Shown here in pieces: positions 1 through 5,339 of a DNA stretch of 5,339 nt; the first letter of the stretch is position 1; every line of letters starts with the position of its first letter. The stretch spans positions 1 to 5,339 of the forward strand of contig CALZMY010000130.1 of assembly GCA_945788675.1 (NCBI GenBank). The letters run 5' to 3'. The DNA is from an uncultured Gammaproteobacteria bacterium. GTDB lineage: Bacteria; Pseudomonadota; Gammaproteobacteria; SZUA-140. The notes beneath the pieces are model-generated. The model made no database searches. It saw only the letters and a program-made list of their open reading frames with translations, and was not told where the DNA came from. A program made the translations under genes and the position numbers.

Positions 1-85
1 GATGAAGTTTTTGACGCAGGCGATGACGATCGGTCACCATACAGTGGTCGATCGCATTATCTGTGATGGCTGGAATCTTGCTCAT
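1..85 (-). CDS. hrpA: N-terminus of a probable ATP-dependent RNA helicase HrpA (partial, runs off the left edge)
   Basis: Reading leftward from an ATG at 85-83 gives 28 open codons to the edge of the window. The segment DHCMVTDRHRLRQKL resembles the start of HrpA proteins from gammaproteobacteria, where a short 'LD..ML.DRHRLRR.L' helix precedes the DEAH-box helicase core. HrpA is a large (about 1300-residue) DEAH helicase that resolves collided or stalled ribosomes on mRNA. None of its helicase motifs fall inside this window, so the name rests on this short N-terminal similarity recalled from memory. There is no clear Shine-Dalgarno sequence before the ATG, and a second ATG lies 15 codons in at 40-38. 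A strong extended -10 element 41 bases upstream supports a gene start here. The gene follows the histidine kinase on the same strand after an 89-bp gap. The alternative is an unrelated protein with a similar basic N-terminus. Confidence 0.55.
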   Translation of the reverse strand, partial: MSKIPAITDNAIDHCMVTDRHRLRQKLH

Positions 86-125
86 GCGGAGGTGTGTTAC
101 GGCTCGAAAATAGTGTCGGTGCAGG

Positions 126-134
126 ATTATAGCA
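126..134 (-). promoter_or_regulatory. Extended -10 promoter (TGCTATAAT) for the leftmost minus-strand gene
   Basis: On the minus strand the bases at 134-126 read TGCTATAAT, a perfect sigma-70 -10 hexamer preceded by the TGn extension. No convincing -35 is found at 16-18 bp spacing (CTCGAA at 154-149 is poor), which suits an extended -10 promoter. Transcription would start near 119, leaving a leader of about 34 nt before the ATG at 85. The element sits inside two overlapping short inverted repeats: GCAGG/CCTGC at 121-125 and 136-140, and GGTGC/GCACC at 118-122 and 132-136. These could form an operator or simply be chance. Confidence 0.5.
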
Positions 135-174
135 CCCTGCGCCGGCTCTTCGAGTTAAGCTGGCCCGCATCTAT

Positions 175-882
175 TCAGGGAAGTGCGATGGTACAGCGTG
201 CTCCGCCATCAATGCCGTCGTTACTGGTCTGCAGAAAGCCGCTTTGTTTGCGGTTTTTATGCATGTGTGCAATGGTAGCCGAGAAAAAGAGCCCCAGTCC
301 GGTGCCGCCAGTGTCGGCAGTGTTGTTGCCTGGAGTGATCTCATTAGCAGTACCGTAACGTTTCAGCATCGCTTCAGGGTACCCTGGTCCGTTATCATCG
401 ACAGAAATGAGTAGCCGCTTGTCATGGATAAGCGTATTTAACCGGATTTTGTCTTTGGTATATTGCTGTGCATTGGTGATTAAGTTATTGATGACGCCCT
501 TAAGCAGCTCACGGTCAAAGAACCATTGAGATGCCTCTTCACACTCAATGCTGAGCTCGATGCCGCGTAGCGCAAGCACATCGTGGTTTTCGAGAAAGAG
601 CTCTTCGAGGAATTCACTCACATCGTGTTCTTCGATGTGCAGGGCATGTTGGGTGTTGCCCGCCTTGTAGAGTGTCAGTAGTTGTACCAGCTGGTCATTG
701 ATACGCCGCCCTTCAGCCTGAACGCGCAGGATCTTTTGCTGTGATTGTCTCTCTTCCGGAACCTCGTTGATGACCTCATCCAGTGTGCCAAGCAGCATCT
801 GGATTGAATTTTTCATATCATGTACCGAACTGGCGATGATTGCGGAGAAATCCAGCGATGGAGGGGTATTATCACTGCTCAT
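175..882 (-). CDS. Soluble sensor histidine kinase without a sensor domain
   Basis: This 235-residue protein is a minimal histidine kinase. The H box is SVHDMKNSI with the phospho-accepting His at about residue 21, followed by a helical dimerisation hairpin to about residue 75. The HATPase domain fills the rest: N box VINNLITNAQQY (Asn133 and Asn137), G1 box DDNGPG (163-167) and G2 box TGGTGLGLFF (191-200). All catalytic motifs look intact, so it should autophosphorylate. There is no transmembrane segment or signal peptide, and only 20 residues precede the H box. There is thus no PAS, GAF or other input domain in the chain, and the signal must arrive through a partner. The start codon lies 8 bases after the stop of the receiver-TPR gene, with only a weak AACGG-like ribosome site, so translation is probably coupled. 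The obvious partner is that upstream response regulator. I do not recognise a named gene. Confidence 0.9.
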   Translation of the reverse strand: MSSDNTPPSLDFSAIIASSVHDMKNSIQMLLGTLDEVINEVPEERQSQQKILRVQAEGRRINDQLVQLLTLYKAGNTQHALHIEEHDVSEFLEELFLENHDVLALRGIELSIECEEASQWFFDRELLKGVINNLITNAQQYTKDKIRLNTLIHDKRLLISVDDNGPGYPEAMLKRYGTANEITPGNNTADTGGTGLGLFFSATIAHMHKNRKQSGFLQTSNDGIDGGARCTIALP

Positions 883-890
883 AGCCGTTA

Positions 891-2513
891 TTATAGTCCG
901 GCCTGCTGGGCTATTTCGCGACAGCTCTTCATTAACGTATCATATTTATCCCTGGCGGCATCGATATCTTTTACGGTGTCTAGATAGAACATCGCACTAT
1001 TAATGTACCTTTTACTGGCACCCTCTTTTTTCATCAGCATAATATAAGATTGTGCGGTGTTGAGACTGATCACATGATTTTGCGGCAGTGCCCTGGCCGC
1101 GGTTTTGAAAAGCTCGATCGATTCACTGATCTTACCCTCATTGATAAGCTTGACGCCTGCGTTGTTGATTTCAGCAATCTCGTCGATCGCTTCGGCGATT
1201 TTTTCTTCCGCTTTGTTACCAAGACCTGCTGCTTCATAGGCCTGATTGATTTCATCTAGTACCGCTTTGTTTTCGTGATTATTTTTAGCGATATCTTTGA
1301 TAATGGCATCGGCCTCCTCTTCTCTGCCGTACTTCAGGCAGTTTTTGGCCAAAGCGATACCCGCATTGCTGGAGCTAATGGCACTGCTGGATTTATAGAG
1401 AGTGAGTGCGGCATCCATCGCTGCCTGTGCCTCAGCATCATGCCCCTGCGCCTGAAAAATGGTGCTCTTGCATATCTCTGCCTGTAGTTGGGCGCCATCA
1501 TCACCCTTGAATGCGTTTTTGATATTGCCTGCAATCCTCAGTGCCTCTTTTCCTTTGTTATTCGTGATCAGACTTTGAGAGTAGTTAACATAGTCATCCG
1601 GTTTTTTTAGCATTGAGTGCTTGCCAATCAACATGGCATCACGGCAGGCGCGCTCGGCCACGGTGTGATTTTTGTTGATGGTGGCAAGTTCAGCAAGTTC
1701 ACGTTGACGTAGTAGCGATTTGGGGGATTTTTCGATTGCTTTGACGAGCGTTTCCTCGGCACTTTTTAGATCACCTAATTTTTTCTGTGTCTTGCTGAGC
1801 CAGTCATAGGCGGCGACAAAATCACCGTTTGATGCGATGATCTCTTCTAACTGCTCACTTGCCTCATTATATTTCTGTTGAGAGAAATAGGCTCTGGCAA
1901 GCCCCAGTTGTGCCCATGGCACATCACGGTCAGCAAGTACCCCTTTACAGATAGACTCTGCGCCATCATAGTCGCCCGTTGTTATCAGCAGGTTGTATTT
2001 CTGGCTTAGTAGTTCGAGACGAAGGGCAGGGTGGTTAGCGATCTCTTCATCGCACAATTTTGAGGCTTTACTGTACTCTTTTTTGTCGATGGCAAGCGAT
2101 ATGTTTTTGGTGAACTCTTTTTTTTCGAGAATCTTCCTGAGACGTGTCTGCAGCGTGGTCTTGGTGACCGGCTTGGAGAGGTAGGCGTCCGGTTGATAGT
2201 CAAGCGCACCCATCACCATGGTTGAGGTGTTTTCCGCAGTCACCATAATGAAGGTGGTTGCCAGTGGCAGGATATTGAGGTGTTTTGCCTCTTCTAATAC
2301 TTGCTGGCCATCTTTTCCTTCGCCCAGATTATAGTCGCACAGGATGATGTCGAATTTATGTTTTGCGATCAGCTCAATAGCATCATCGCCATTAGCCGCT
2401 TGTTTGATATCTTCGGCACCGTATGCGCACAGCATACTGCGTAACATCGAACGCATCTCGGCAAAGTCGTCAACGACGAGAATTTTTGTGTTTTTAAGCG
2501 TCCAGAGTGCCAT
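891..2513 (-). CDS. Response regulator with receiver domain and TPR-like helical repeats
   Basis: This 540-residue protein opens with a complete CheY-type receiver domain (about residues 8-130). It has the acidic pair Asp15/Asp16, phospho-acceptor Asp60 in ILCDYNL, the switch Thr92 in MVTAEN, and Lys114-Pro115 in YLSKPV. The remaining roughly 400 residues are alpha-helical with tetratricopeptide character. Clear TPR-like units lie near residues 198-231 (LGLARAYFSQQKYNEASEQL), 232-265 (LGDLKSAEETLVKAI) and about 450-490 (LINEGKISESIELFKTAARA). There is no DNA-binding, GGDEF, EAL or HD domain, so output is probably protein-protein interaction. Receiver-TPR proteins are known; VieB of Vibrio cholerae is one and acts on a kinase rather than on DNA. 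The gene is first in its operon and is followed 8 bases later by the histidine kinase, its likely phosphodonor. The ATG at 2513 is chosen because it puts the receiver at the N-terminus. An AAGGTG lies 12 bases upstream. Confidence 0.92.
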   Translation of the reverse strand: MALWTLKNTKILVVDDFAEMRSMLRSMLCAYGAEDIKQAANGDDAIELIAKHKFDIILCDYNLGEGKDGQQVLEEAKHLNILPLATTFIMVTAENTSTMVMGALDYQPDAYLSKPVTKTTLQTRLRKILEKKEFTKNISLAIDKKEYSKASKLCDEEIANHPALRLELLSQKYNLLITTGDYDGAESICKGVLADRDVPWAQLGLARAYFSQQKYNEASEQLEEIIASNGDFVAAYDWLSKTQKKLGDLKSAEETLVKAIEKSPKSLLRQRELAELATINKNHTVAERACRDAMLIGKHSMLKKPDDYVNYSQSLITNNKGKEALRIAGNIKNAFKGDDGAQLQAEICKSTIFQAQGHDAEAQAAMDAALTLYKSSSAISSSNAGIALAKNCLKYGREEEADAIIKDIAKNNHENKAVLDEINQAYEAAGLGNKAEEKIAEAIDEIAEINNAGVKLINEGKISESIELFKTAARALPQNHVISLNTAQSYIMLMKKEGASKRYINSAMFYLDTVKDIDAARDKYDTLMKSCREIAQQAGL

Positions 2514-2525
2514 ATGTTATCGCTA

Positions 2526-2531
2526 CACCTT
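2526..2531 (-). promoter_or_regulatory. Ribosome-binding site of the receiver-TPR gene (long spacing)
   Basis: The minus strand reads AAGGTG at 2531-2526, a good Shine-Dalgarno match within GAAAGGTG. It sits 12 bases from the ATG at 2513, longer than the usual 5-9. No other in-frame start with better spacing is present, so initiation may be modest. The alternative is that the site is fortuitous. Confidence 0.4.
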
Positions 2532-2627
2532 TCATTGTTGCATCAAGGGGCGTTTATCTGTTTGTACTTCAGTCCTTATGATCCGGACAGTCGCCCACTA
2601 AATTACTGCACAGATTAACCGTTGTCG

Positions 2628-2655
2628 ATTATAAGTAACGCTCATTATGTTGGAA
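2628..2655 (-). promoter_or_regulatory. Sigma-70-type promoter of the receiver-TPR/kinase operon
   Basis: On the minus strand a perfect -10 TATAAT lies at 2633-2628. A partial -35 TTCCAA (3 of 6 consensus bases) lies at 2655-2650, with 16-bp spacing. Transcription would begin near 2621, giving a leader of roughly 108 nt before the ATG at 2513. The -10 is strong, but the weak -35 suggests either modest activity or help from an activator. Confidence 0.5.
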
Positions 2656-2704
2656 TCTTTAGCGATTTACGCTGCCTCAGGGGTGATTTCTGCACGCATC
2701 TCTT

Positions 2705-2733
2705 TTTAATGAGCAGTGGGGGTGGTGTACAAT
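2705..2733 (+). promoter_or_regulatory. Possible promoter of the rightward glycosyltransferase operon
   Basis: TTTAAT at 2705-2710 and TACAAT at 2728-2733 are separated by 17 bp, a plausible but weak sigma-70 pair. The -10 matches 5 of 6 bases and the -35 matches 3 of 6. Predicted transcription starts near 2740, about 20 bases before the coding region and just upstream of the Shine-Dalgarno sequence at 2749-2754. No better pair is seen close to the gene. Confidence 0.4.
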
Positions 2734-2748
2734 GAGCCGCGAAATGAT

Positions 2749-2754
2749 TAAGGA
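2749..2754 (+). promoter_or_regulatory. Ribosome-binding site TAAGGA, which bears on the start choice of the GT9 gene
   Basis: TAAGGA precedes two in-frame starts. A TTG at 2761 is 6 bases away, which is good spacing, and an ATG at 2767 is 12 bases away, which is long. Spacing favours the TTG and codon preference favours the ATG. The two differ by only two residues. Confidence 0.55.
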
Positions 2755-2760
2755 ATAAGA

Positions 2761-3783
2761 TTGAATATGAAGTTGTGGTTTAAGAGTGGTGGTTGGGCGA
2801 GCAGGCGCGCGAAGGGCGTGGCTGCGGCGCTCAGCCCTGAAGCGGTCAAAAGCGTCGCGGTGATTCGTCACGCGGCGGTGGGCGACATGGTATTGACGCG
2901 ACCTTTTTTGATTGAACTGCGACGTTTTTTTCCTAACGCCATGATTACCTTGAGTCTTTGTAGCAACTACACGCGTGGCGCCCCCGAGGACCTGGTCGAT
3001 CGAGTACATGTGGTCTATGGCAGTGACCGTAAGGATGTGCCGCTCAAGGCACAGATTGCACGTGCCCGTGAGCTGGGAGAGCATGAGCTGCTGTTCGACC
3101 TGGCAGTGACGCCTCGAAGTTTTTACACTTGTCTGCTGACGCGGACGAAGCTCAAAATCAGTTTTCCTTACAAGGCGATTGAGCGCCATCTATTTTATGA
3201 TGTTGCGGTGCAGCGCTCCGATTTTCAGTTTGAGGCAGATAACATGCTGGACACACTGCGCATTCTTGGACATCGTGTTGAGTATCCGCCACAGTTTCTA
3301 ATGCCGGTCGAGGCGTATCAACACCCGCGTCCTTATCTGGTCTATTTCCCCAGTGCCTCAACGCCCAGGAAGTGCTGGCCTAAGGGACACTTTGCCAGCC
3401 TGGTAGAGACGCTCTCTAAAAATCATCCTGAATATGATCACATTGTTTTGAAAGGCATTGATGAGTGGGAGACGATTGATGAGATCGTTGATCCGCTGGC
3501 CGATCGTGACAATGTGATCTCAATGCAGTTGAATGATTTCGATGAAACACTCTCCTTTGTAAAAGGGGCATCACTGCTAATCGGAAATGATACCGGTATT
3601 CGAAATATCGCGATTGCCTGTGAAACCCCTACCGTCGGCATTTTTTTTGACACAGAACCGTACCGTTACTGGCCACGATATGGATTTCATGATGCCGTAT
3701 TTTGCAGTGATGCGCAGGTGCCGAGTGTTGATGCAGTGATGCAATCTGTCGAGGGCCTGCTTACGTTATTGGATAATAAGTGA
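2761..3783 (+). CDS. Glycosyltransferase family 9 (ADP-heptose:LPS heptosyltransferase-like)
   Basis: At 340 residues this is the usual length for GT9 enzymes, which transfer heptose from ADP-heptose to the inner core of lipopolysaccharide at the cytoplasmic face. The N-terminal Rossmann half begins VAVIRHAAVGDMVLTRPFL (about 32-50) and carries Gly41-Asp42, equivalent to the catalytic Asp13 of E. coli WaaC. The C-terminal half begins near YLVYFPSAS. It has PRKCWPKGHF (202-211), where Lys204 fits WaaC Lys192, then the donor-site motif LIGNDTGIRNIAIA (273-286) with Asp277-Thr278-Gly279. The His normally following this motif (WaaC His266) is Asn282. A basic stretch of about 30 residues precedes the first strand, and there is no signal peptide. 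The start may be TTG 2761 or ATG 2767. The gene leads the rightward operon and its TGA overlaps the next ATG (TGATG). The exact sugar is uncertain, so I give no gene symbol. Confidence 0.88.
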   Translation: MNMKLWFKSGGWASRRAKGVAAALSPEAVKSVAVIRHAAVGDMVLTRPFLIELRRFFPNAMITLSLCSNYTRGAPEDLVDRVHVVYGSDRKDVPLKAQIARARELGEHELLFDLAVTPRSFYTCLLTRTKLKISFPYKAIERHLFYDVAVQRSDFQFEADNMLDTLRILGHRVEYPPQFLMPVEAYQHPRPYLVYFPSASTPRKCWPKGHFASLVETLSKNHPEYDHIVLKGIDEWETIDEIVDPLADRDNVISMQLNDFDETLSFVKGASLLIGNDTGIRNIAIACETPTVGIFFDTEPYRYWPRYGFHDAVFCSDAQVPSVDAVMQSVEGLLTLLDNK

Positions 3784-4259
3784 TGAAAATTCTTCATCTA
3801 CTTTCACAGACGCATTTGACCGGGCCGGAGGTCTATGCTGCCGCGTTGTGTCGTGAGCAGATGATTGCCGGTCATGAGTGTTTGATCGTTTCTGACACAT
3901 TGACAGTCACGACAGATGCGGAATATATTTCAATGTCGATTCATGACCGCTCAATAATGAATCGATTACGTAACATCATAAAGCTGTGGCGACTCTGCCG
4001 TGAAAGAGAGATTGAGCTGATACACGCACATTCACGTGCGGCAAGCTGGGTGGCTAATATCGTTTGTCGTTTCGCCAGGGTTGCTTATGTATCAACGGTA
4101 CATGGACGACAGAGTAAGCGTGCAATGCGCTCACGTTTCAATGTGTATGGACAGGATATTATCGTGGTGTGTGATTCGTTGGTCAGCCACTTGCGCAATG
4201 AGATGTTGATTAAGAAAAGTGATGCTGAAATTCGAGTAATTCATAATGGCCTTGAATAG
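3783..4259 (+). CDS. N-terminal half of a GT-B family 4 glycosyltransferase (split or truncated)
   Basis: From the ATG at 3783 (TGATG overlap with the GT9 stop) this gives 158 residues; a GTG directly before it at 3780 is a less likely start. It matches the acceptor-binding N-domain of GT4 enzymes. MKILHLLSQ is the first strand, LTGPEVYAAALC (12-23) stands in for the usual GGAE loop, GHECLIVSD is the second strand, and IHAHSRAASWVAN (80-92) and VSTVHGRQ (103-110) are typical. The ORF ends RVIHNGLE, matching the 'vIpNGid' motif at the end of the N-domain, then stops at TAG 4257-4259. Family members normally continue into the nucleotide-sugar-binding C-domain for a total of about 350-380 residues. 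That domain is present here in the +1 frame from 4246. Alone this fragment lacks the donor site and should be inactive. Either the two halves assemble in trans, or this is a frameshifted or deleted gene. Confidence 0.82.
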   Translation: MKILHLLSQTHLTGPEVYAAALCREQMIAGHECLIVSDTLTVTTDAEYISMSIHDRSIMNRLRNIIKLWRLCREREIELIHAHSRAASWVANIVCRFARVAYVSTVHGRQSKRAMRSRFNVYGQDIIVVCDSLVSHLRNEMLIKKSDAEIRVIHNGLE

Positions 4260-4260
4260 T
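4237..4260 (+). other. Junction where the glycosyltransferase changes reading frame
   Basis: The upstream ORF reads CAT AAT GGC CTT GAA TAG, ending at 4259. The downstream frame has a TAA stop at 4237-4239, then an ATG at 4246-4248 created by the Asn-Gly codons of the upstream ORF. The overlap is 14 bases. No good Shine-Dalgarno sequence precedes the ATG; the nearest is a lone GAG 9 bases away. Skipping one base here would join NGLE to SIAWVGRL. I see no classic slippery heptamer. CTT-GAA offers only a weak +1 slip and is not next to the stop. Confidence 0.7.
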
Positions 4261-5339
4261 ATTGCATGGGTCGGTCGCTTGACTGGACCGAAGGGTGAGA
4301 TAGCCTATCGTATCATCACCGAGGTTGCGCCACAGTTTCCTGAGGTAACATTTACCATCGTGGGTGGTCCCCTTTCAGAACGATTTACAACCATTGCTGG
4401 CAACGTGAAATGCATTGGTTTTGTCGAGGATGTGAAGACTGTGTTTGCCGAAAGTGATCTGGTGATTGGCGCAGGGCGAGTTGCACTGGAGGCGATGGCC
4501 TTTGGTTTGCCAGTTATCGCAGTGGGTGAGGCTTGTTATATAGGCGCAGTCGATGATGCAACCATAGATGAGGCGAGGGCAACCAACTTTGGTGACTGTG
4601 CAACGCCACAATCATGGCAGGCATCACGTCTGATCGACGATATCACTCGGTTGGTCTCGGGCGACCAGCTACCGCTTGAAAAATACAAGGATTATCTATC
4701 TGATTATCGTCTTTCTGAAGTGGCCACAAAGGTGATGGATTGCTATGAACAGGCGATGATCAGGGCTGCGCTTACCCGTTTTTCAGAAGTGCCAGTGCTA
4801 ACCTATCACCGCGTATTGCCTGCAGTACCAAAGGGCTCGAAATTTAATGTTTACGTTACCGTAGATGAGCTGGATCGGCAGTTGACACAGCTCAAACGAC
4901 GTGGCTTTCAGTTTGTGACTTTCAAAGATATTGCACAAGGCGCGAAGCTAAAAAAACCGATCATCCTTACTTTTGATGATGGCTACGAAGATAATTATTT
5001 ATATCTGTTGCCACTACTCAAAAAGCATAACGCTAAGGCGGTGATATTTGTACTGGCAGATGATGCGTTAACTAATAACTGCTGGGACATGGAGCTTGGT
5101 GAACCTGAAGCACCATTAATGACATCCGAACAGATCGATGAATGCCACCTGAGTGGTCATGTTGAAATCGCCTCTCACGGTTTGAGTCATCGGCGCCTGA
5201 CAACATTAGCAGAGGATGAGTTGGCCTCTGAAATCAACGCTTCAAAGGAGCGGCTTGAAGCGTTGATTGATGATGAAGTGATCGCCTTCGCCTACCCCTA
5301 TGGTGATTGCGCACAGCGTGAAACAGAAGCAGTTTCCGC
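4246..5339 (+). CDS. GT-B C-terminal domain fused to a NodB-type polysaccharide deacetylase (partial, runs off the right edge)
   Basis: This frame is open for 364 codons from ATG 4246 to the window end. Residues 5-165 are the donor-binding half of a GT4 enzyme: SIAWVGRLTGPKGE (Arg11, Lys16), TIVGGPL (about 37-43), CIGFVEDV, and GAGRVALEAMAFGLPVIAVG with Glu82. The other acid of the usual E-x7-E pair is Ile74. From about residue 182 a carbohydrate-esterase-4 deacetylase follows: VLTYHRV, LTFDDGYEDN (catalytic Asp244, metal ligand Asp245), IASHGLSHRRL (metal ligands His311 and His315, Gly312 where Ser/Thr is common) and AFAYPYGD (347-354). This enzyme class removes acetyl from N-acetylated sugars. 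With no signal peptide or membrane segment, the deacetylase would act in the cytoplasm, probably on a glycolipid precursor such as lipopolysaccharide core. DnpA of Pseudomonas aeruginosa is a comparable deacetylase encoded in a core cluster. The first half of the glycosyltransferase is the overlapping upstream ORF. Confidence 0.85.
   Translation, partial: MALNSIAWVGRLTGPKGEIAYRIITEVAPQFPEVTFTIVGGPLSERFTTIAGNVKCIGFVEDVKTVFAESDLVIGAGRVALEAMAFGLPVIAVGEACYIGAVDDATIDEARATNFGDCATPQSWQASRLIDDITRLVSGDQLPLEKYKDYLSDYRLSEVATKVMDCYEQAMIRAALTRFSEVPVLTYHRVLPAVPKGSKFNVYVTVDELDRQLTQLKRRGFQFVTFKDIAQGAKLKKPIILTFDDGYEDNYLYLLPLLKKHNAKAVIFVLADDALTNNCWDMELGEPEAPLMTSEQIDECHLSGHVEIASHGLSHRRLTTLAEDELASEINASKERLEALIDDEVIAFAYPYGDCAQRETEAVS

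Larger units (their letters stand above)
2514..2760. other. Divergent intergenic region between the signalling operon and the glycan genes
   Basis: These 247 bases separate two divergently transcribed units and contain no convincing gene. They hold a TATAAT-type promoter for the leftward operon with a leader of about 108 nt, and a weaker promoter and ribosome site for the rightward operon. Only weak dyads are visible: AGCG/CGCT around 2661-2673, and GTCC/GGAC around 2572-2588 inside the leftward leader. I see no riboswitch, tRNA or terminator. A regulator bound between the two promoters could affect both sides, but no clear operator is visible. Confidence 0.7.

Noticed and set aside
2..358. 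Plus-strand open frame of 118 codons at the left edge
   Set aside because: Its 3' half lies antisense to the well-supported histidine kinase and its 5' part is antisense to the HrpA-like start. The protein has no recognisable motif and a Cys/Met-rich, low-complexity look.
2732..2758. Eight-codon upstream ORF (MSREMIKE) ending just before the GT9 start
   Set aside because: Its ATG overlaps the predicted -10 hexamer at 2728-2733, so it would probably not be transcribed. It has no regulatory-peptide character.
2677..3189. Minus-strand open frame of 170 codons
   Set aside because: It overlaps the GT9 gene and the intergenic promoters. Its product is rich in Arg, His and Thr, as expected of an antisense shadow, with no domain pattern.
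4251..4260. Programmed +1 frameshift at CTT GAA TAG, like the prfB site
   Set aside because: The CTT is not next to the stop, the slip to TTG pairs poorly, and no upstream Shine-Dalgarno stimulator is placed as in prfB. Reinitiation at the ATG or a mutation is simpler.
4375..4611. Minus-strand open frame of 78 codons
   Set aside because: It is antisense to the GT C-domain/deacetylase ORF, whose frame is open to the window end and carries clear motifs.
1..5339. CRISPR arrays, insertion sequences, tRNA or rRNA genes, phage or defence genes
   Set aside because: No regularly spaced repeats, transposase motifs, terminal inverted repeats, RNA gene folds or defence-protein motifs were seen on either strand.

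Overview
The window is about 5.3 kb of protein-coding DNA with mid-range GC. It looks like a gammaproteobacterium: gene order is tight, the genes carry Shine-Dalgarno and sigma-70-type signals, and the proteins are a heptosyltransferase-like GT9 enzyme, a NodB-type deacetylase, a receiver-TPR protein and an HrpA-like N-terminus. That placement rests on protein style only, because there is no rRNA or other marker gene.

Left half (minus strand, read right to left). A promoter near 2628-2655 appears to drive a two-gene signalling operon. First is a 540-residue response regulator with an intact receiver domain followed by TPR-type helical repeats (891-2513). Eight bases later comes a 235-residue soluble histidine kinase with H, N, G1 and G2 boxes but almost no room for a sensor domain (175-882). 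Beyond it, after an 89-bp gap with an extended -10 promoter, the first 28 codons of another minus-strand gene run off the left edge. They resemble the N-terminus of the RNA helicase HrpA.

Middle. A 247-bp divergent intergenic region (2514-2760) holds the likely promoters for both directions.

Right half (plus strand). A surface-glycan gene set starts with a GT9 (heptosyltransferase-like) enzyme (2761-3783). It overlaps by one base (TGATG) an ORF encoding only the N-terminal half of a GT-B family-4 glycosyltransferase (3783-4259). That ORF stops immediately after its 'VIHNGLE' motif. The C-terminal half of the GT-B fold continues in the +1 frame from an ATG 14 bases inside the upstream ORF. 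It is fused to a NodB/CE4 polysaccharide deacetylase that runs off the right edge (4246-5339+). This last ORF is open for 364 codons. The glycosyltransferase is therefore either truly split into two polypeptides or broken by a frameshift or small deletion.

Together the plus-strand genes look like part of a lipopolysaccharide-core or other envelope-glycan pathway that adds sugars and removes N-acetyl groups in the cytoplasm. The two-component pair is transcribed away from them and its regulatory target cannot be read from this window. The points most worth a second look are the split glycosyltransferase-deacetylase and the receiver-TPR/input-less kinase pair.
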